Assembly: GCF_000003605.2 (NCBI RefSeq)
Contig: NW_003148772.1
Span: forward strand, 172,053 to 236,052
Source: Saccoglossus kowalevskii
Lineage: Eukaryota > Hemichordata > Enteropneusta > Harrimaniidae
Direction of reading: 5' to 3'
Length of the DNA: 64,000 nt
The notes below the pieces were generated by a model. It was not told the DNA's origin. It was given only the letters and a program-made list of their open reading frames with translations, and did no database searches. Positions 36,801-43,800 of the stretch are shown here, in pieces (the stretch's first letter is position 1; each line of letters opens with the position of its first letter). The translations under genes and the position numbers were made by a program.

Positions 36801-39684
36801 AACTTTGTGCATGTAATGGAAGTGCATGCAATTTGAACTAAAATACTACTATATACAAAAACAGTAAAAACGGATTTGTTAAAATTATGTTATGTGTAAA
36901 GATAGCTAATTTGACTGACCTCAAACAATGAAAGGGGGAACTTAACAGATTTTTCTGGAAGAGTTTGACACTTATTTTATTTAACGTTAGAGGAGTTAGA
37001 AAGTAATTCAAATAACTCTGAAAAATGTTGAAAGTTGGTGTTGCATTGTGTCGCTATATTTAGCGTAAGGCTTTCTTTGGAAGTTTTGTACTTCCCGAAC
37101 GGAACATTATGCAACACTCACTACAGGCTGCAGTAAAAGCAATCAACTCTTCATTTTAGAGCTAAATGAATCAATGTATATTCATATTTCCATGTTATAT
37201 TGTTAATGTGAGGCCATGATTACTTGTGCGCATAAGTTATTAGGAATATTAGTATTTAAAGTAATTTTTCATGTGCACTGTGACTTTCGCAGTTTCCGTA
37301 CCTTGCCATTGTATTTCTCGTCTGAAAGTGACATTGACTTGTTTAATGGTCACACGCTGATTAACCCTACCTCGGATACATTTTGAATTCATCATATAGA
37401 TTCAATAAAATTATCCCTAATACACTATTAAATCTACTCACAATCGTTACAGTTCGCCATGTGTTCGCCTTTAGAGCACGAGACAGCGGAAATCATAGAA
37501 CACCTCTCTGAATTTTGGATACAACTGCCATCATAACAACGATACCAGTCGGGGGGACATTGTTCTGTACAATGAAGAAATCGAGATATTAATTAACTAC
37601 ACTCGCTAGTTGGTCATTTCTTCTAATATCTATTGAGATATGCGGACATGTTTTGTCTACTCAAGTCCGATCTGTTCCTTTTTGATTTAGGCCAGTATAT
37701 TTTAATCTAATGCTGTGTACTTACGTAAGGGGAATCTGCAATCATCATTGTCCGGTTCATCACTGTAATCATAACAGTCCCTAATACCATTACAAAATGA
37801 CGTCATGGGAATACAGTCTAAGCTATTACATCTCCACTCATCTTCTGTACAATTTACTGTTAAAAACATAGAGATGAGCAATGATGAAAAAGTTAATTTA
37901 GTGATTAAGTATTTAAATTACGTCATTTGATTTCATTTTAAAATGAAGCGTTTAATGTTACAGAAGAAAATACAGAAGAGATTAAGTGTTATAATATTAT
38001 TGCCATCATTATAGTAACTGTGTAACAAATAAAGCAGTGTGACATTTGTTCAGCTTCTAATGTGCAAAATGTGCATATTGCAAATTTTGGCAGGTGTACA
38101 TTATACATCATAATAACTATATTTGTAATATAGAGATACATGACTAGTGTAAAAATGTAATCGTCTTAGATAAATTGTCTGTGTTTGTGTATACAGAACA
38201 GAATAAAACAAGCATACATAGCAAGCAAACAAACTGATTAATTTGTGAGTGTCCACAATTTTTAGTTTACTTCACGTATATCCTCGGGGGCGGTGCTACG
38301 TCACAGACGTTGCTAAGACGCGCATCACTGTGCCACGTATTTCTATGAGCGTTGTGCGCGCTGCTGTGGAACGCCGGTGGAGCCGGTGAAAATTCGAGAA
38401 AACAACATAAACTCAACTTTGAAGTAATCCTGAACAACCAAATTCATATATGTTACACACGTAGGGCTAATCTTGTTACACTGTTCAGGGGACTCTCAAC
38501 AACCATCGCAAAGTACCGTTTTCTGCGAGTTTTTGATCTTTGTTTTCACCGCGATGGTTGCCGGGCGGTAGAAAATGCCCGGATGTCCGCCCTCGAGGAT
38601 ATTACTTATATGAATGGAACAGCAGATAATGGACAAATACCTATAGGACAGTCAGCTTCATCACTGTCATCCACACAATTAAATCTATGATCACATTTCT
38701 CTTCTAAGGGTATACACTCGCCGTCGCCACATTTGAATTCAGTGTCATAACAGAAACCTTAAAGATATATATTTTACAATATGTAAGTACTGTAAAAAGT
38801 TTAATTTTAGTTTAATTAAGTAAAATATCATAATTGAATATAATGAACAATTTTTAAAGCTTTACGTACGACAGTTTTTCTCATCTTCTGAGTTTGGACA
38901 ATCCTTCACACCATTACACCACATGTAGGACTTGATACAGTTATTCTTCTCGTCGTGACATGGAATATCATTTTCAGAACAAGGACCTATTGACGGAATA
39001 ATTATACTAATAACATGAATATTCTACTCATTAACAGAACAGTAGTCAAAATGAAATTATAAAGTTGTAGTACATCGGTTATTATAGAGTAAAACTCTGC
39101 ATTCCTTTTTGCCATAATCAAACAAATGTGACATTTTTTACATCGATGCTCTAAAAATGTACACACGAAAACCGACACAATAGTTGATATCCCGAGTAAT
39201 ACAAAAATTACATAACAATAAATTATATTTTACCTTTATAAAGAAGTGGAAGGTAGTCATCAAATTTAGCTATATCGTGATATTTTGTATTGGTAATTGC
39301 TGATTTTCTCATTTTGTTCATATTACACATCGTCACTGATGGAAACTCAACAGTGCTCTCCTTTATGACCTTCAGCTTGTAGGTGACGTCAAAAGCCAAA
39401 TAGTTTATGATCAACCCACTGGCATGTATCGTGAACGTGCTGAATGCAACCAATACTATTAGACTCCACATAACCTTGCGAAAAGGTTTTTCTGAGGAGG
39501 ACACATGACTGATCCCATGTGCAGTCGTTGATGATGCAAACTGTTGTAAAACATCTATGATGTTCTTTCGCATCTTGTTAGTCTTTCCTTTGCATGGTAC
39601 ACTGTTCTCTATGCATACCGCTTCAACAATGCAATGCTCTGCATGGCTATCACTGAGGTGACTGTCATTTACACCACACTCCAT
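8078..39684 (-). CDS. DEG/ENaC family ion channel with an ectodomain array of 17 LDLa modules (gene span, C-terminus not found)
   Basis: The protein should form a sodium- or cation-permeable channel subunit at the plasma membrane. Exon 1 gives a cytoplasmic N-terminus with His-Gly (residues 56-57), TM1 (about 70-91) and the FPSVTMCN motif (114-121). Exons 2-18 each give one LDL-receptor class A module of 38-46 residues, normally with six cysteines and an acidic calcium cage. Exons 19-25 resume the DEG/ENaC extracellular domain: [58 protein letters not shown], the C-C-C cysteine region, CECREPC and WPS. Every LDLa exon is phase 1-1 and phases agree through exon 25, for 1150 codons (1110 if dead exon 8 is skipped). 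The TM2/pore exon and stop codon were not found. An in-frame TGA precedes the chosen ATG by a few codons. What the LDLa array binds is unknown. It could bind an extracellular ligand, matrix or lipoprotein. Confidence 0.9.
8535..8607 (-). CDS. Channel exon 24: CxCxxxC cysteine segment
   Basis: 73 nt, acceptor TTAG and donor CAG|GTATAA, phase 1 in and phase 2 out. It encodes [17 protein letters not shown] followed by CECREPCR, the cysteine cluster that closes the DEG/ENaC extracellular domain before the wrist. Confidence 0.85.
8787..8895 (-). CDS. Channel exon 23: thumb cysteines, probable GC donor
   Basis: 109 nt, acceptor GTCAG, phase 0 in and phase 1 out. It encodes [19 protein letters not shown] and then a Cys-containing tail, matching the C-x3-C-x7-10-CxC block of the family thumb. 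The downstream frame reaches TGA, and the only junction compatible with exon 24 is CAAG|GCATGT. This implies a GC-AG intron. The nearby GT (GGCAT|GT) would be phase 2 and would break the frame. Confidence 0.8.
10078..10164 (-). CDS. Channel exon 22: palm segment
   Basis: 87 nt, phase 0-0, acceptor AATAG and donor TTG|GTATGT. Encodes [20 protein letters not shown] and then YDHYPYSLL. The Lys-x-Leu-x-x-Pro-Trp/Tyr-x-x-Cys pattern is conserved in DEG/ENaC channels just before the thumb cysteines. Confidence 0.85.
10275..10438 (-). CDS. Channel exon 21: palm and beta-ball core
   Basis: 164 nt, phase 1 in and phase 0 out (GTG|GTAAG). Contains [27 protein letters not shown], and [20 protein letters not shown]. 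These are the Leu-x-Leu-x-(6)-Glu-Tyr strand, the 'Val-x-Val-His' strand and the PFPED...PG-x-x-T segment of the family. This is one of the strongest pieces of evidence for the assignment. Confidence 0.93.
10580..10745 (+). repeat. Degenerate copy of the 353-bp MITE
   Basis: Shares with the copies at 40.5 and 57.0 kb the blocks ATCAAATGT, TTAAGCA, CACGCGRTGTTT, TTTGTCCT and TTTTTACG, in the same order. Terminal repeats are not clear here. It lies in the intron between channel exons 20 and 21. Confidence 0.5.
11041..11147 (-). CDS. Channel exon 20: YGxCFTFN segment
   Basis: 107 nt, acceptor TTTACAG, donor TACG|GTAAAA, phase 2 in and phase 1 out. Encodes the conserved [20 protein letters not shown] segment that follows the finger cysteines in DEG/ENaC channels. 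The last codon joins exon 21 as Gly-Leu-Thr-Leu. Confidence 0.9.
11616..11919 (-). CDS. Channel exon 19: finger domain after the LDLa array
   Basis: 304 nt, acceptor CTTAG, donor CCAG|GTAATA, phase 1 in and phase 2 out. It encodes about 101 residues with a helical, acidic segment ([20 protein letters not shown]) and ends in [19 protein letters not shown], the family's GH-x-x-x-DMI-x-x-C motif. It directly follows the last LDLa exon, so the array ends inside the finger region. Confidence 0.9.
11920..13737. other. Intron between exons 18 and 19
   Basis: Carries a (GAT)n patch at 12722 and a long (AT)n tract near 12.8 kb. The segment 12.84-13.33 kb is richer in GC than its surroundings and holds an open 127-codon plus-strand frame without any recognisable domain. 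It may be a transposon fragment. Confidence 0.5.
12794..12836. repeat. (AT)n microsatellite
   Basis: About 21 AT dinucleotides. On the minus strand this produces a spurious Tyr-Ile repeat frame. Confidence 0.95.
13738..13875 (-). CDS. Channel exon 18: LDLa module 17
   Basis: 138 nt (46 codons), phase 1-1, acceptor ACTCAG, donor TATG|GTAAGT. Six cysteines and the calcium-cage pattern [11 protein letters not shown]. The stretch between cysteines 2 and 3 is longer than usual. This is the last module before the finger domain resumes. Confidence 0.9.
13876..15057. other. Intron between exons 17 and 18
   Basis: No minus-strand exon seen. On the plus strand 14809-14921 reads as a possible type II membrane start: a basic stretch ([14 protein letters not shown]), then a hydrophobic segment, then TTTTTG|GTAAGT. 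No second exon was found. Confidence 0.4.
15058..15174 (-). CDS. Channel exon 17: LDLa module 16
   Basis: 117 nt (39 codons), phase 1-1, donor GAAA|GTAAGC. Textbook module: six cysteines and [12 protein letters not shown]. Confidence 0.92.
15780..15893 (-). CDS. Channel exon 16: degenerate LDLa module 15
   Basis: 114 nt (38 codons), phase 1-1, acceptor TTACAG, donor AACA|GTGAGT. The C-terminal half is normal ([17 protein letters not shown]), but only four cysteines remain. The positions for cysteines 1 and 3 are missing, so the usual disulfide set cannot form. Splice sites and frame are intact. Confidence 0.8.
16570..16695 (-). CDS. Channel exon 15: LDLa module 14
   Basis: 126 nt (42 codons), phase 1-1, acceptor CACAAG, donor ATAC|GTAAGT. 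Six cysteines. The calcium-cage region reads [13 protein letters not shown], with Ser of the usual SDE replaced. Confidence 0.88.
17369..17497 (-). CDS. Channel exon 14: LDLa module 13
   Basis: 129 nt (43 codons), phase 1-1, acceptor CTTAAG, donor GATC|GTAAGT. Six cysteines and [14 protein letters not shown]. Confidence 0.9.
17691..17810 (-). CDS. Channel exon 13: LDLa module 12
   Basis: 120 nt (40 codons), phase 1-1, acceptor TATAG, donor AATC|GTGAGT. Six cysteines and [14 protein letters not shown]. Confidence 0.92.
18439..18564 (-). CDS. Channel exon 12: LDLa module 11
   Basis: 126 nt (42 codons), phase 1-1, acceptor ATGTAG, donor AATC|GTGAGT. Six cysteines and [14 protein letters not shown]. 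Close to exon 11 in sequence ([13 protein letters not shown]), so exons 11 and 12 are probably an older duplication. Confidence 0.92.
19321..19449 (-). CDS. Channel exon 11: LDLa module 10
   Basis: 129 nt (43 codons), phase 1-1, acceptor ATGTAG, donor AATC|GTGAGT. Six cysteines and [14 protein letters not shown]. Confidence 0.92.
20256..20582 (+). mobile_element. MITE, copy 1 (TCCTCGRGGGCGG terminal repeats)
   Basis: About 327 bp, closely similar along its whole length to 38281-38599 and in the same orientation. Ends are inverted (TCCTCGGGAGCGG and the reverse complement of CCGCCCCAGAGGA). It is preceded by TA at 20254. No coding capacity. Confidence 0.8.
21786..22682. mobile_element. TTAA-flanked inverted-repeat element (piggyBac-type MITE)
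   Basis: Begins TTAAGGTAGAGATGCA and ends with the exact reverse complement TGCATCTCTACCTTAA, 897 bp in all. TTAA at both ends fits piggyBac-type target duplication. The inside has no transposase frame. A related end (TGCATCTCTGTCTTAA) lies at 36023-36038 with about 70 bp of further similarity inward. Confidence 0.75.
24396..24445. other. Assembly gap of 50 N
   Basis: Fifty unknown bases in the exon 10-11 intron. The true length is not known, and one or more LDLa exons could be hidden here. Confidence 0.99.
25375..25494 (-). CDS. Channel exon 10: LDLa module 9 (tandem copy 3)
   Basis: 120 nt (40 codons), phase 1-1, acceptor TATAG, donor GATG|GTGAGT. Six cysteines and [14 protein letters not shown]. 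Nearly identical to exons 8 and 9. The flanking intron sequence is also shared, so this is part of a recent exon triplication. Confidence 0.93.
25522..25928 (-). mobile_element. 5'-truncated 3' end of a second LINE
   Basis: The minus strand encodes the C-terminus of a LINE ORF2: [20 protein letters not shown], then about 40 more residues and a stop, then a 3' UTR and a tail made of TTAC repeats. The Cys-x2-Cys...His/Tyr...Cys knuckle resembles that of the adjacent LINE, but the 3' UTR and tail differ. The 5' end abuts the 3' tail of the larger LINE. Confidence 0.7.
26145..29705 (-). pseudogene. LINE ORF2 (endonuclease-reverse transcriptase), broken
   Basis: Endonuclease motifs can be read across frames: SINESHL (catalytic Glu) near 29.6 kb, GGVGLFVK near 29.5 kb, CDLNARLG near 29.25 kb, SVVDYV near 29.07 kb and PDHSLL (catalytic His) near 28.93 kb. 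The reverse transcriptase runs from 28.2 to 26.9 kb with [36 protein letters not shown] and [11 protein letters not shown]. The C-terminus has [20 protein letters not shown] and stops at 26145. Several frameshifts, at least one stop (near 29.67 kb) and a 121-bp insertion interrupt it. It once supplied target nicking and reverse transcription. Confidence 0.85.
27302..27422 (+). mobile_element. 121-bp insertion in the LINE with a perfect 16-bp target duplication
   Basis: The 16-mer AATTTCATTATCAGCT occurs at 27286-27301 and again at 27423-27438. The 121 bp between them interrupt the reverse transcriptase just after the YADD region, and removing them restores the reading frame. The plus strand ends in an A-rich run (CAAAAAAATCA). 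Target length and tail suggest retroposition of a short RNA or SINE. I do not recognise the source RNA. Confidence 0.8.
29742..30330 (-). pseudogene. LINE ORF1 (RRM-type RNA-binding protein), broken
   Basis: An open frame of 170 codons starts at 30254 and carries [13 protein letters not shown] and, further on, [20 protein letters not shown]. This pattern is typical of RRM-type ORF1 proteins, which bind the element's RNA. Upstream in the same frame an ATG (30330) begins a coiled-coil-like stretch ([17 protein letters not shown]) that is cut by TGA. The true ORF1 probably began upstream and has suffered a nonsense mutation. Confidence 0.7.
30823..30942 (-). CDS. Channel exon 9: LDLa module 8 (tandem copy 2)
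   Basis: 120 nt (40 codons), phase 1-1, acceptor GTATAG, donor GATC|GTGAGT. Six cysteines. The calcium-cage region has changed ([15 protein letters not shown]), with His in place of the usual Asp before cysteine 5. Confidence 0.92.
31129..31248 (-). pseudogene. Channel exon 8: LDLa module 7 (tandem copy 1) with lost acceptor
   Basis: Same length, phase, donor (GATC|GTGAGT) and six-cysteine pattern ([14 protein letters not shown]) as exons 9 and 10. The acceptor reads ATATATGAATG where the sisters read TATAGATGAATG, so the obligatory AG is now AT. No other AG lies close upstream. The first AG inside the exon (TTCAAG) would shift the frame. Because the exon is phase 1-1, skipping it leaves the protein in frame. 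A single-base sequencing error is the main alternative. Confidence 0.8.
31271..31570. mobile_element. 300-bp insertion, solo-LTR-like, with 6-bp target duplication
   Basis: The tandem intron sequence shared with the neighbouring unit is interrupted here. ATGAAT lies at 31265-31270 and again at 31571-31576, and both halves rejoin to match the sister units. The insert begins TGTGG, has a TATATA block near 31.37 kb and A-rich AATAAA-type runs near its end, which suggests a solo LTR. The ends are not a perfect TG...CA pair. It starts 20 bp upstream of the dead acceptor of exon 8. Confidence 0.65.
31577..32853. other. Intron between exons 7 and 8
   Basis: Begins with a third partial copy of the duplicated intron segment (AATGTCATATTTAACT, 31.57-31.64 kb). 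No other structure was recognised. Confidence 0.5.
32854..32973 (-). CDS. Channel exon 7: LDLa module 6
   Basis: 120 nt (40 codons), phase 1-1, acceptor TTTAG, donor TTCG|GTGAGT. Six cysteines and [12 protein letters not shown]. Confidence 0.9.
32974..36126. other. Intron between exons 6 and 7
   Basis: No exon found. Holds a 2x tandem repeat at 34.74-34.88 kb, a GC-richer stretch at 34.9-36.04 kb that looks transposon-derived, and a TTAA-element end at 36023-36038. Confidence 0.5.
34738..34880. repeat. Two-copy tandem repeat, about 79-bp period
   Basis: TTGTCGGCAAACACTCGTTT at 34740 and TTGTCGGCAAAAACTTGTTT near 34818 begin two similar units that both continue with GTTGACAACTAGATGAATTA. Just upstream (34684-34716) an imperfect hairpin brackets GTTGAAA. 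Confidence 0.8.
36127..36255 (-). CDS. Channel exon 6: LDLa module 5
   Basis: 129 nt (43 codons), phase 1-1, acceptor TTTAG, donor AATG|GTCAGT. Six cysteines and [14 protein letters not shown]. Confidence 0.9.
37442..37564 (-). CDS. Channel exon 5: LDLa module 4
   Basis: 123 nt (41 codons), phase 1-1, acceptor GTACAG, donor GATT|GTGAGT. Six cysteines are kept, but the acidic SDE of the calcium cage is replaced ([11 protein letters not shown]). Calcium binding by this module is doubtful. Confidence 0.85.
37725..37856 (-). CDS. Channel exon 4: LDLa module 3
   Basis: 132 nt (44 codons), phase 1-1, acceptor AACAG, donor TTAC|GTAAGT. Six cysteines and [15 protein letters not shown]. Confidence 0.92.
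38281..38599 (+). mobile_element. MITE, copy 2, beside exon 3
   Basis: 319 bp with inverted ends (TCCTCGGGGGCGG and CCGCCCTCGAGGA) and TA on both sides (38279-38280 and 38600-38601). Closely similar to 20256-20582. It ends about 40 bp from the splice donor of channel exon 3. Confidence 0.85.
38641..38757 (-). CDS. Channel exon 3: LDLa module 2
   Basis: 117 nt (39 codons), phase 1-1, acceptor TTTAAG, donor ATAG|GTATTT. Six cysteines and [11 protein letters not shown]. Confidence 0.92.
38870..38986 (-). CDS. Channel exon 2: LDLa module 1
   Basis: 117 nt (39 codons), phase 1-1, acceptor CAATAG, donor TGTC|GTACGT. Six cysteines and [12 protein letters not shown]. It joins exon 1 as Lys-Gly-Pro-Cys. 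Confidence 0.92.
39234..39684 (-). CDS. Channel exon 1: N-terminus, TM1 and post-TM1 motif
   Basis: 451 nt, 150 codons plus one base. The chosen ATG is preceded in frame by TGA. A cytoplasmic part of about 69 residues ends with [20 protein letters not shown], which has the His-Gly gating motif at residues 56-57. TM1 follows ([16 protein letters not shown]...), and then [19 protein letters not shown], the highly conserved post-TM1 strand. Donor AAAG|GTAAAA, phase 1. The N-terminus also has four cysteines before residue 32. The 5' UTR and promoter were not located. Confidence 0.93.
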
Positions 39685-40520
39685 TACTATAGCATTACCA
39701 GAATATTGTTTTGAAATTCAGACTATAGAAATATAAAATAGAAATAGAAAGATAAATACATAATATTTTGTCAGCAATGAAGCCAGACCAAATTCCAGTG
39801 TCCAGAATAACTTTTTCACAGGCCTTTGCACGTTACCCGGAATTCAAATTCGTTTCAAGTGGGCCTATAATCAACATAATGGAAGATAATGGAAGAGCTA
39901 CTTATTGCTCATATCAGGTATAGAACACTTGGTGTTGCACTTAACAAGAGAGTTCAATAGTGGACAGAAAAACAAAGTCCATCAGCTTGAAGTATGGTTT
40001 AGATAATGTTACGATCCACATTTCCAGTGGCAATTTTGTATGCAAGAATACCCATATGATTTTGAGGCATCAAAACCTCCATTTCCGCACGATGCTTTGC
40101 CAGTTGTCAGTATGTATGTCATTGAAAGCACATATATAGCAATAGTTAGCTAGAAATATGAAAAAAAAAATGTAGTAGGTTCAGAACAAGCGGTTCGCAA
40201 CAATCATTTCGTATTACTTAGTAGTCAGGCCATATAATATTTAAGCAAAAAAATCGACATGTAATTGTAATAAAAATGACGTGTTCCTTGAACCCAATAA
40301 TTTTTTTTTTAAATATTTGGAAATTTGTCACATACAAAACGTGTTTGTAAGACACTCATACTGGCATGTTATTACCAAGTAACCAATAAAGAAACATGAC
40401 ATTTATACACTTGTCACCAAACCTCATTTAAATAATAACAACTAAATAAAAAAATCCAGAAAATCATAATATGAATTGTGGTGAATGCTCTGCCAACGTT
40501 ATAATGAAGTAGTGTAATAG
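39685..40520. other. Region upstream of channel exon 1
   Basis: No TATA box or upstream exon could be assigned. Segment 39.93-40.25 kb resembles 44.72-45.2 kb (shared AAGTCYATCRRCTTGAA), and 40.32-40.43 kb resembles part of the 1.62-kb unit. Repeat sequence therefore starts within 300 bp of the start codon. Confidence 0.5.
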
Positions 40521-40523
40521 ATG

Positions 40524-40876
40524 ATTTTCCGTACAATTGTGAGATCTCGCGAGATGCATGAAAGACGCGCGTCGAACGTCTGCCGCAAAAATCGAACGAT
40601 TTGATTTTGAACTAGAATTTCTTTATTTCGTAGCTTACATTTACCGGCCGATCTTCGACAGAGAAATATTGCTTCTGAATACCCTTACTTAATCGAAATT
40701 GCCTATCATCAAATGTGGACAGCACATCATTAAGCATGGAAATGTCCCCGAAATACTTTCGCGTTTGTCGAATCCCACGCGATGTTTGACGCCACTACGA
40801 CGCTATGACCTTTGTTTGTCCTGTTTTTACGTTCGATTTCACGCATAACGCGTGATTCTCGCAGTGAACGGAAAAT
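40524..40876 (+). mobile_element. 353-bp MITE with ATTTTCCGT terminal repeats, copy 1
   Basis: Starts ATTTTCCGTACAATTG and ends with the reverse complement of ATTTTCCGTTCACTGC. It is similar along its length to 57016-57369. Degenerate copies lie at 5.5 and 10.6 kb. It is inserted between fragments of the 1.62-kb repeat. No coding capacity. Confidence 0.85.
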
Positions 40877-40886
40877 GGTCTATTAA

Positions 40887-43800
40887 TATTGCTTGGAATA
40901 CTTAACATGAATATTTGTCAAACCCAGGTATTTGTTTGTAGAAATTGTTGAGATAACACATGATCACACAGAAGCATATAGAATTTGATCAGCCATGCTT
41001 CGTTTACTCCTAAACACTATATTCGATTACACTTTTGAGTGGTCATTTCATATAACGTGTATGTTAGATTTCGTATTACAGTGTGATAATAGTTCTCTCT
41101 TCCTGTAACGCTGTGTTTGAATCAGAAATATGATGGGCATTGATTATACATTGTTCAGAATTGTTTCTATGCAATGCCGATCTTCAATCAACAATATGTT
41201 AAAGCAATGAATATACATAGCGCAATTGTTCAGAATATATAAAGATTTAAATATTTTTGAAATTCATCACATGCTACACAATAGCTACAGAGGAACATGA
41301 CATTTCTACACTTGCCACCGAGCATAGACAACTTTTACTCTATAAATAAATCTATAAACCTACCTCTCATAGTGTGCATTGTGGTAAATGCTATGTCAAT
41401 GTCATCGGTGTTGTATTCAAGTGCTTACCTAACATATATTCATATTGGTCAACAGTAAAAACATTAGTATGACACGCGACAATGAAGTAATGCACTTTAT
41501 ATTGCTTGGAATACTTAACATAAATATATGCTAAATACAGGTATTTATGTGTGAGAAATGTCGGGATAGTGGTGTATTCGCTCTCACCGTTTGCTAACAC
41601 AGAATCACACAGCAGCAGAAAGGTGTTGACCAGCCGAGCTGCTGTAAAGTGAAACACTGTAATGACTACTTCGACCAATCCAGGAAGTGTTAATTTAATA
41701 TGACGTGTATGTTTAATTCAATAGTTCGTGTATATTCTCTTTTCGATGACAGTATGCTATTAGTTCTTCCTTTCTGTAATGCCGTGGTTGAGTCGCCAAT
41801 GTGATATGTTTACAATACTTGGAAAATGTTAATATTTAAAAATATCTATTTAAAGTTTCATTACCTGAATATTAATATTTTAGTATAGTAAGATATAATA
41901 ATATAATGATATATTCAACGACAGGGTGGATGACCAGCAACAACAGTCGACCAAGTAAATCGTTGTGAAACATAATATTATGTATTGCACCCACTTGGAA
42001 ATCTCACAATAAAACATAAAAATACGTATTGTTAAGTTACTGGCTGTGTTGTGTTCATGATAACGCTAGTTTACCGATGCTTTTACTATTTCAATGATGG
42101 CAAGCAATTATATTGACGTGGACTATGAAAAAATATTACGATATTTGTATATTTCAACGAGAGCTTGAAAGGTACAAGGTAATGTCAGTTTCTTAAGTGT
42201 TGTTTCTCAGACGAGGATATGACTGGTAGAATTTAAGAATTTAACAACGTCATATCATATTCGATCACTACATGCTATTATGAATTATATGCTATTATTC
42301 AGAATTAATGATTGTTTGAAATCAATAATCAATGTATGCATTTCGAATGTGCATTCTAATGTAATGGTCTTGTTTTTCTGTCCTTGTTCTGACGGAATAT
42401 GATGATATGTTGTCATATATTGTGTAAATGGTGTAAACATAACAGCAAAAAAAGAAATATGGAACGTAGTAATGTAATTCATATTGCTTCAAATACTTAA
42501 CATGAATATTTGTCAAACCCAGATATTTGTTTCTAGAAAATGTTGAAAAAACACGGGATCACACAGAAGTATACAGAAGTTGATCAGCCATGCTTCTTTT
42601 ACTCTATATTAAACTCTATATTCGATTAAACTTGTGAGTGTATGTGTTAGATGTCGTATTACAGTGTGATATTAGTTCTCTCTTTCTGCAATGCTTTGTT
42701 TGAATCAGGAATATGATAAGCATTGATTATGCATAGCCTCATTGTTCAGAATTGTTTTATGCAATGCCGAGTTCTAATCAGCAATATGTTAAAGCAATGA
42801 ATATACATAGCGCAATTGTTCAGAATATATACAAATTTGAATATTTTGAAATTCATCACATGCAATACGTATTTGTAAGACACTCATGATAGCAGGTTAT
42901 TACCAAGAAAAAATAGCTACAGAGTAACATATCATTTCTACACTTTCCACCGAGCATAATTTAGCATTTGCAAATAAAATAGACAACTTTTACTCTATAA
43001 ATAAACCAAGAAACCTACGTCTTATAGTGTGCATTGTGGTTAATGATATGTCAATGTCATTGATGTTGTATTCAAGTGATTACCTGACATATATTCATAT
43101 TGGTCAACAGTGAACAAATTAGAATGACACGCGAAAATGAATGAATATTTAACATGAATATATGTCAAATCCAGATATTACTTGTGAGAAATGTCGTGTA
43201 ATTTTCGCACTCACCGTTTGCCAACTCAGGATCACACAGCAGCAGAAAGGGGCTGATCAGCCGAGCTGCTTGTGGGGTGAAACACAGTGATGACTATTCC
43301 GATCAATTCTGGGAGTGTTAATTTAATATCACGTGTATGTTTAATTTAATATTTCGTGTATCTTCTCTTTCCTATTACAGTATGATAGTACTTCTCTCTT
43401 TCAGTAATGTCGTGGTTGAATCAGAAAAGCGATATACATTCCTCCATTGTTCAGAATACTTGAAAAATGTTAATATTTAAAAATATATAATTAAAGTTTA
43501 ATTTTTCAGTATAGTAAGAAATATTAATATAATGGTATATTCAGCGACAGGGTGGATGACCAGCAATAACAGTCGACGAAGTAAATCGTTTAGAAACTAA
43601 ATATTATTTATTGTAATATTTTATTGTGCTTGGAAATATTACACTAAAACATGAAAATACGTCATGTTAAGTTACTGGCTGTGTTGTGTCGATGATAGCG
43701 CTCGTTTCCTGTTGTTTTTACTATTTCAACGATGGTAATCAATTATATTGACGTGGACTGTGAAAAAATATTACGATATTTGTATTTTTTCAACGAGAGC

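Noticed and set aside
38352-38690. 112-codon plus-strand frame
   Set aside because: It runs through the MITE and antisense to LDLa exon 3.
41391-41678. 95-codon minus-strand frame in the tandem array as a gene
   Set aside because: The similar frame in other units is interrupted and no domain is evident. Kept only as part of the repeat finding.
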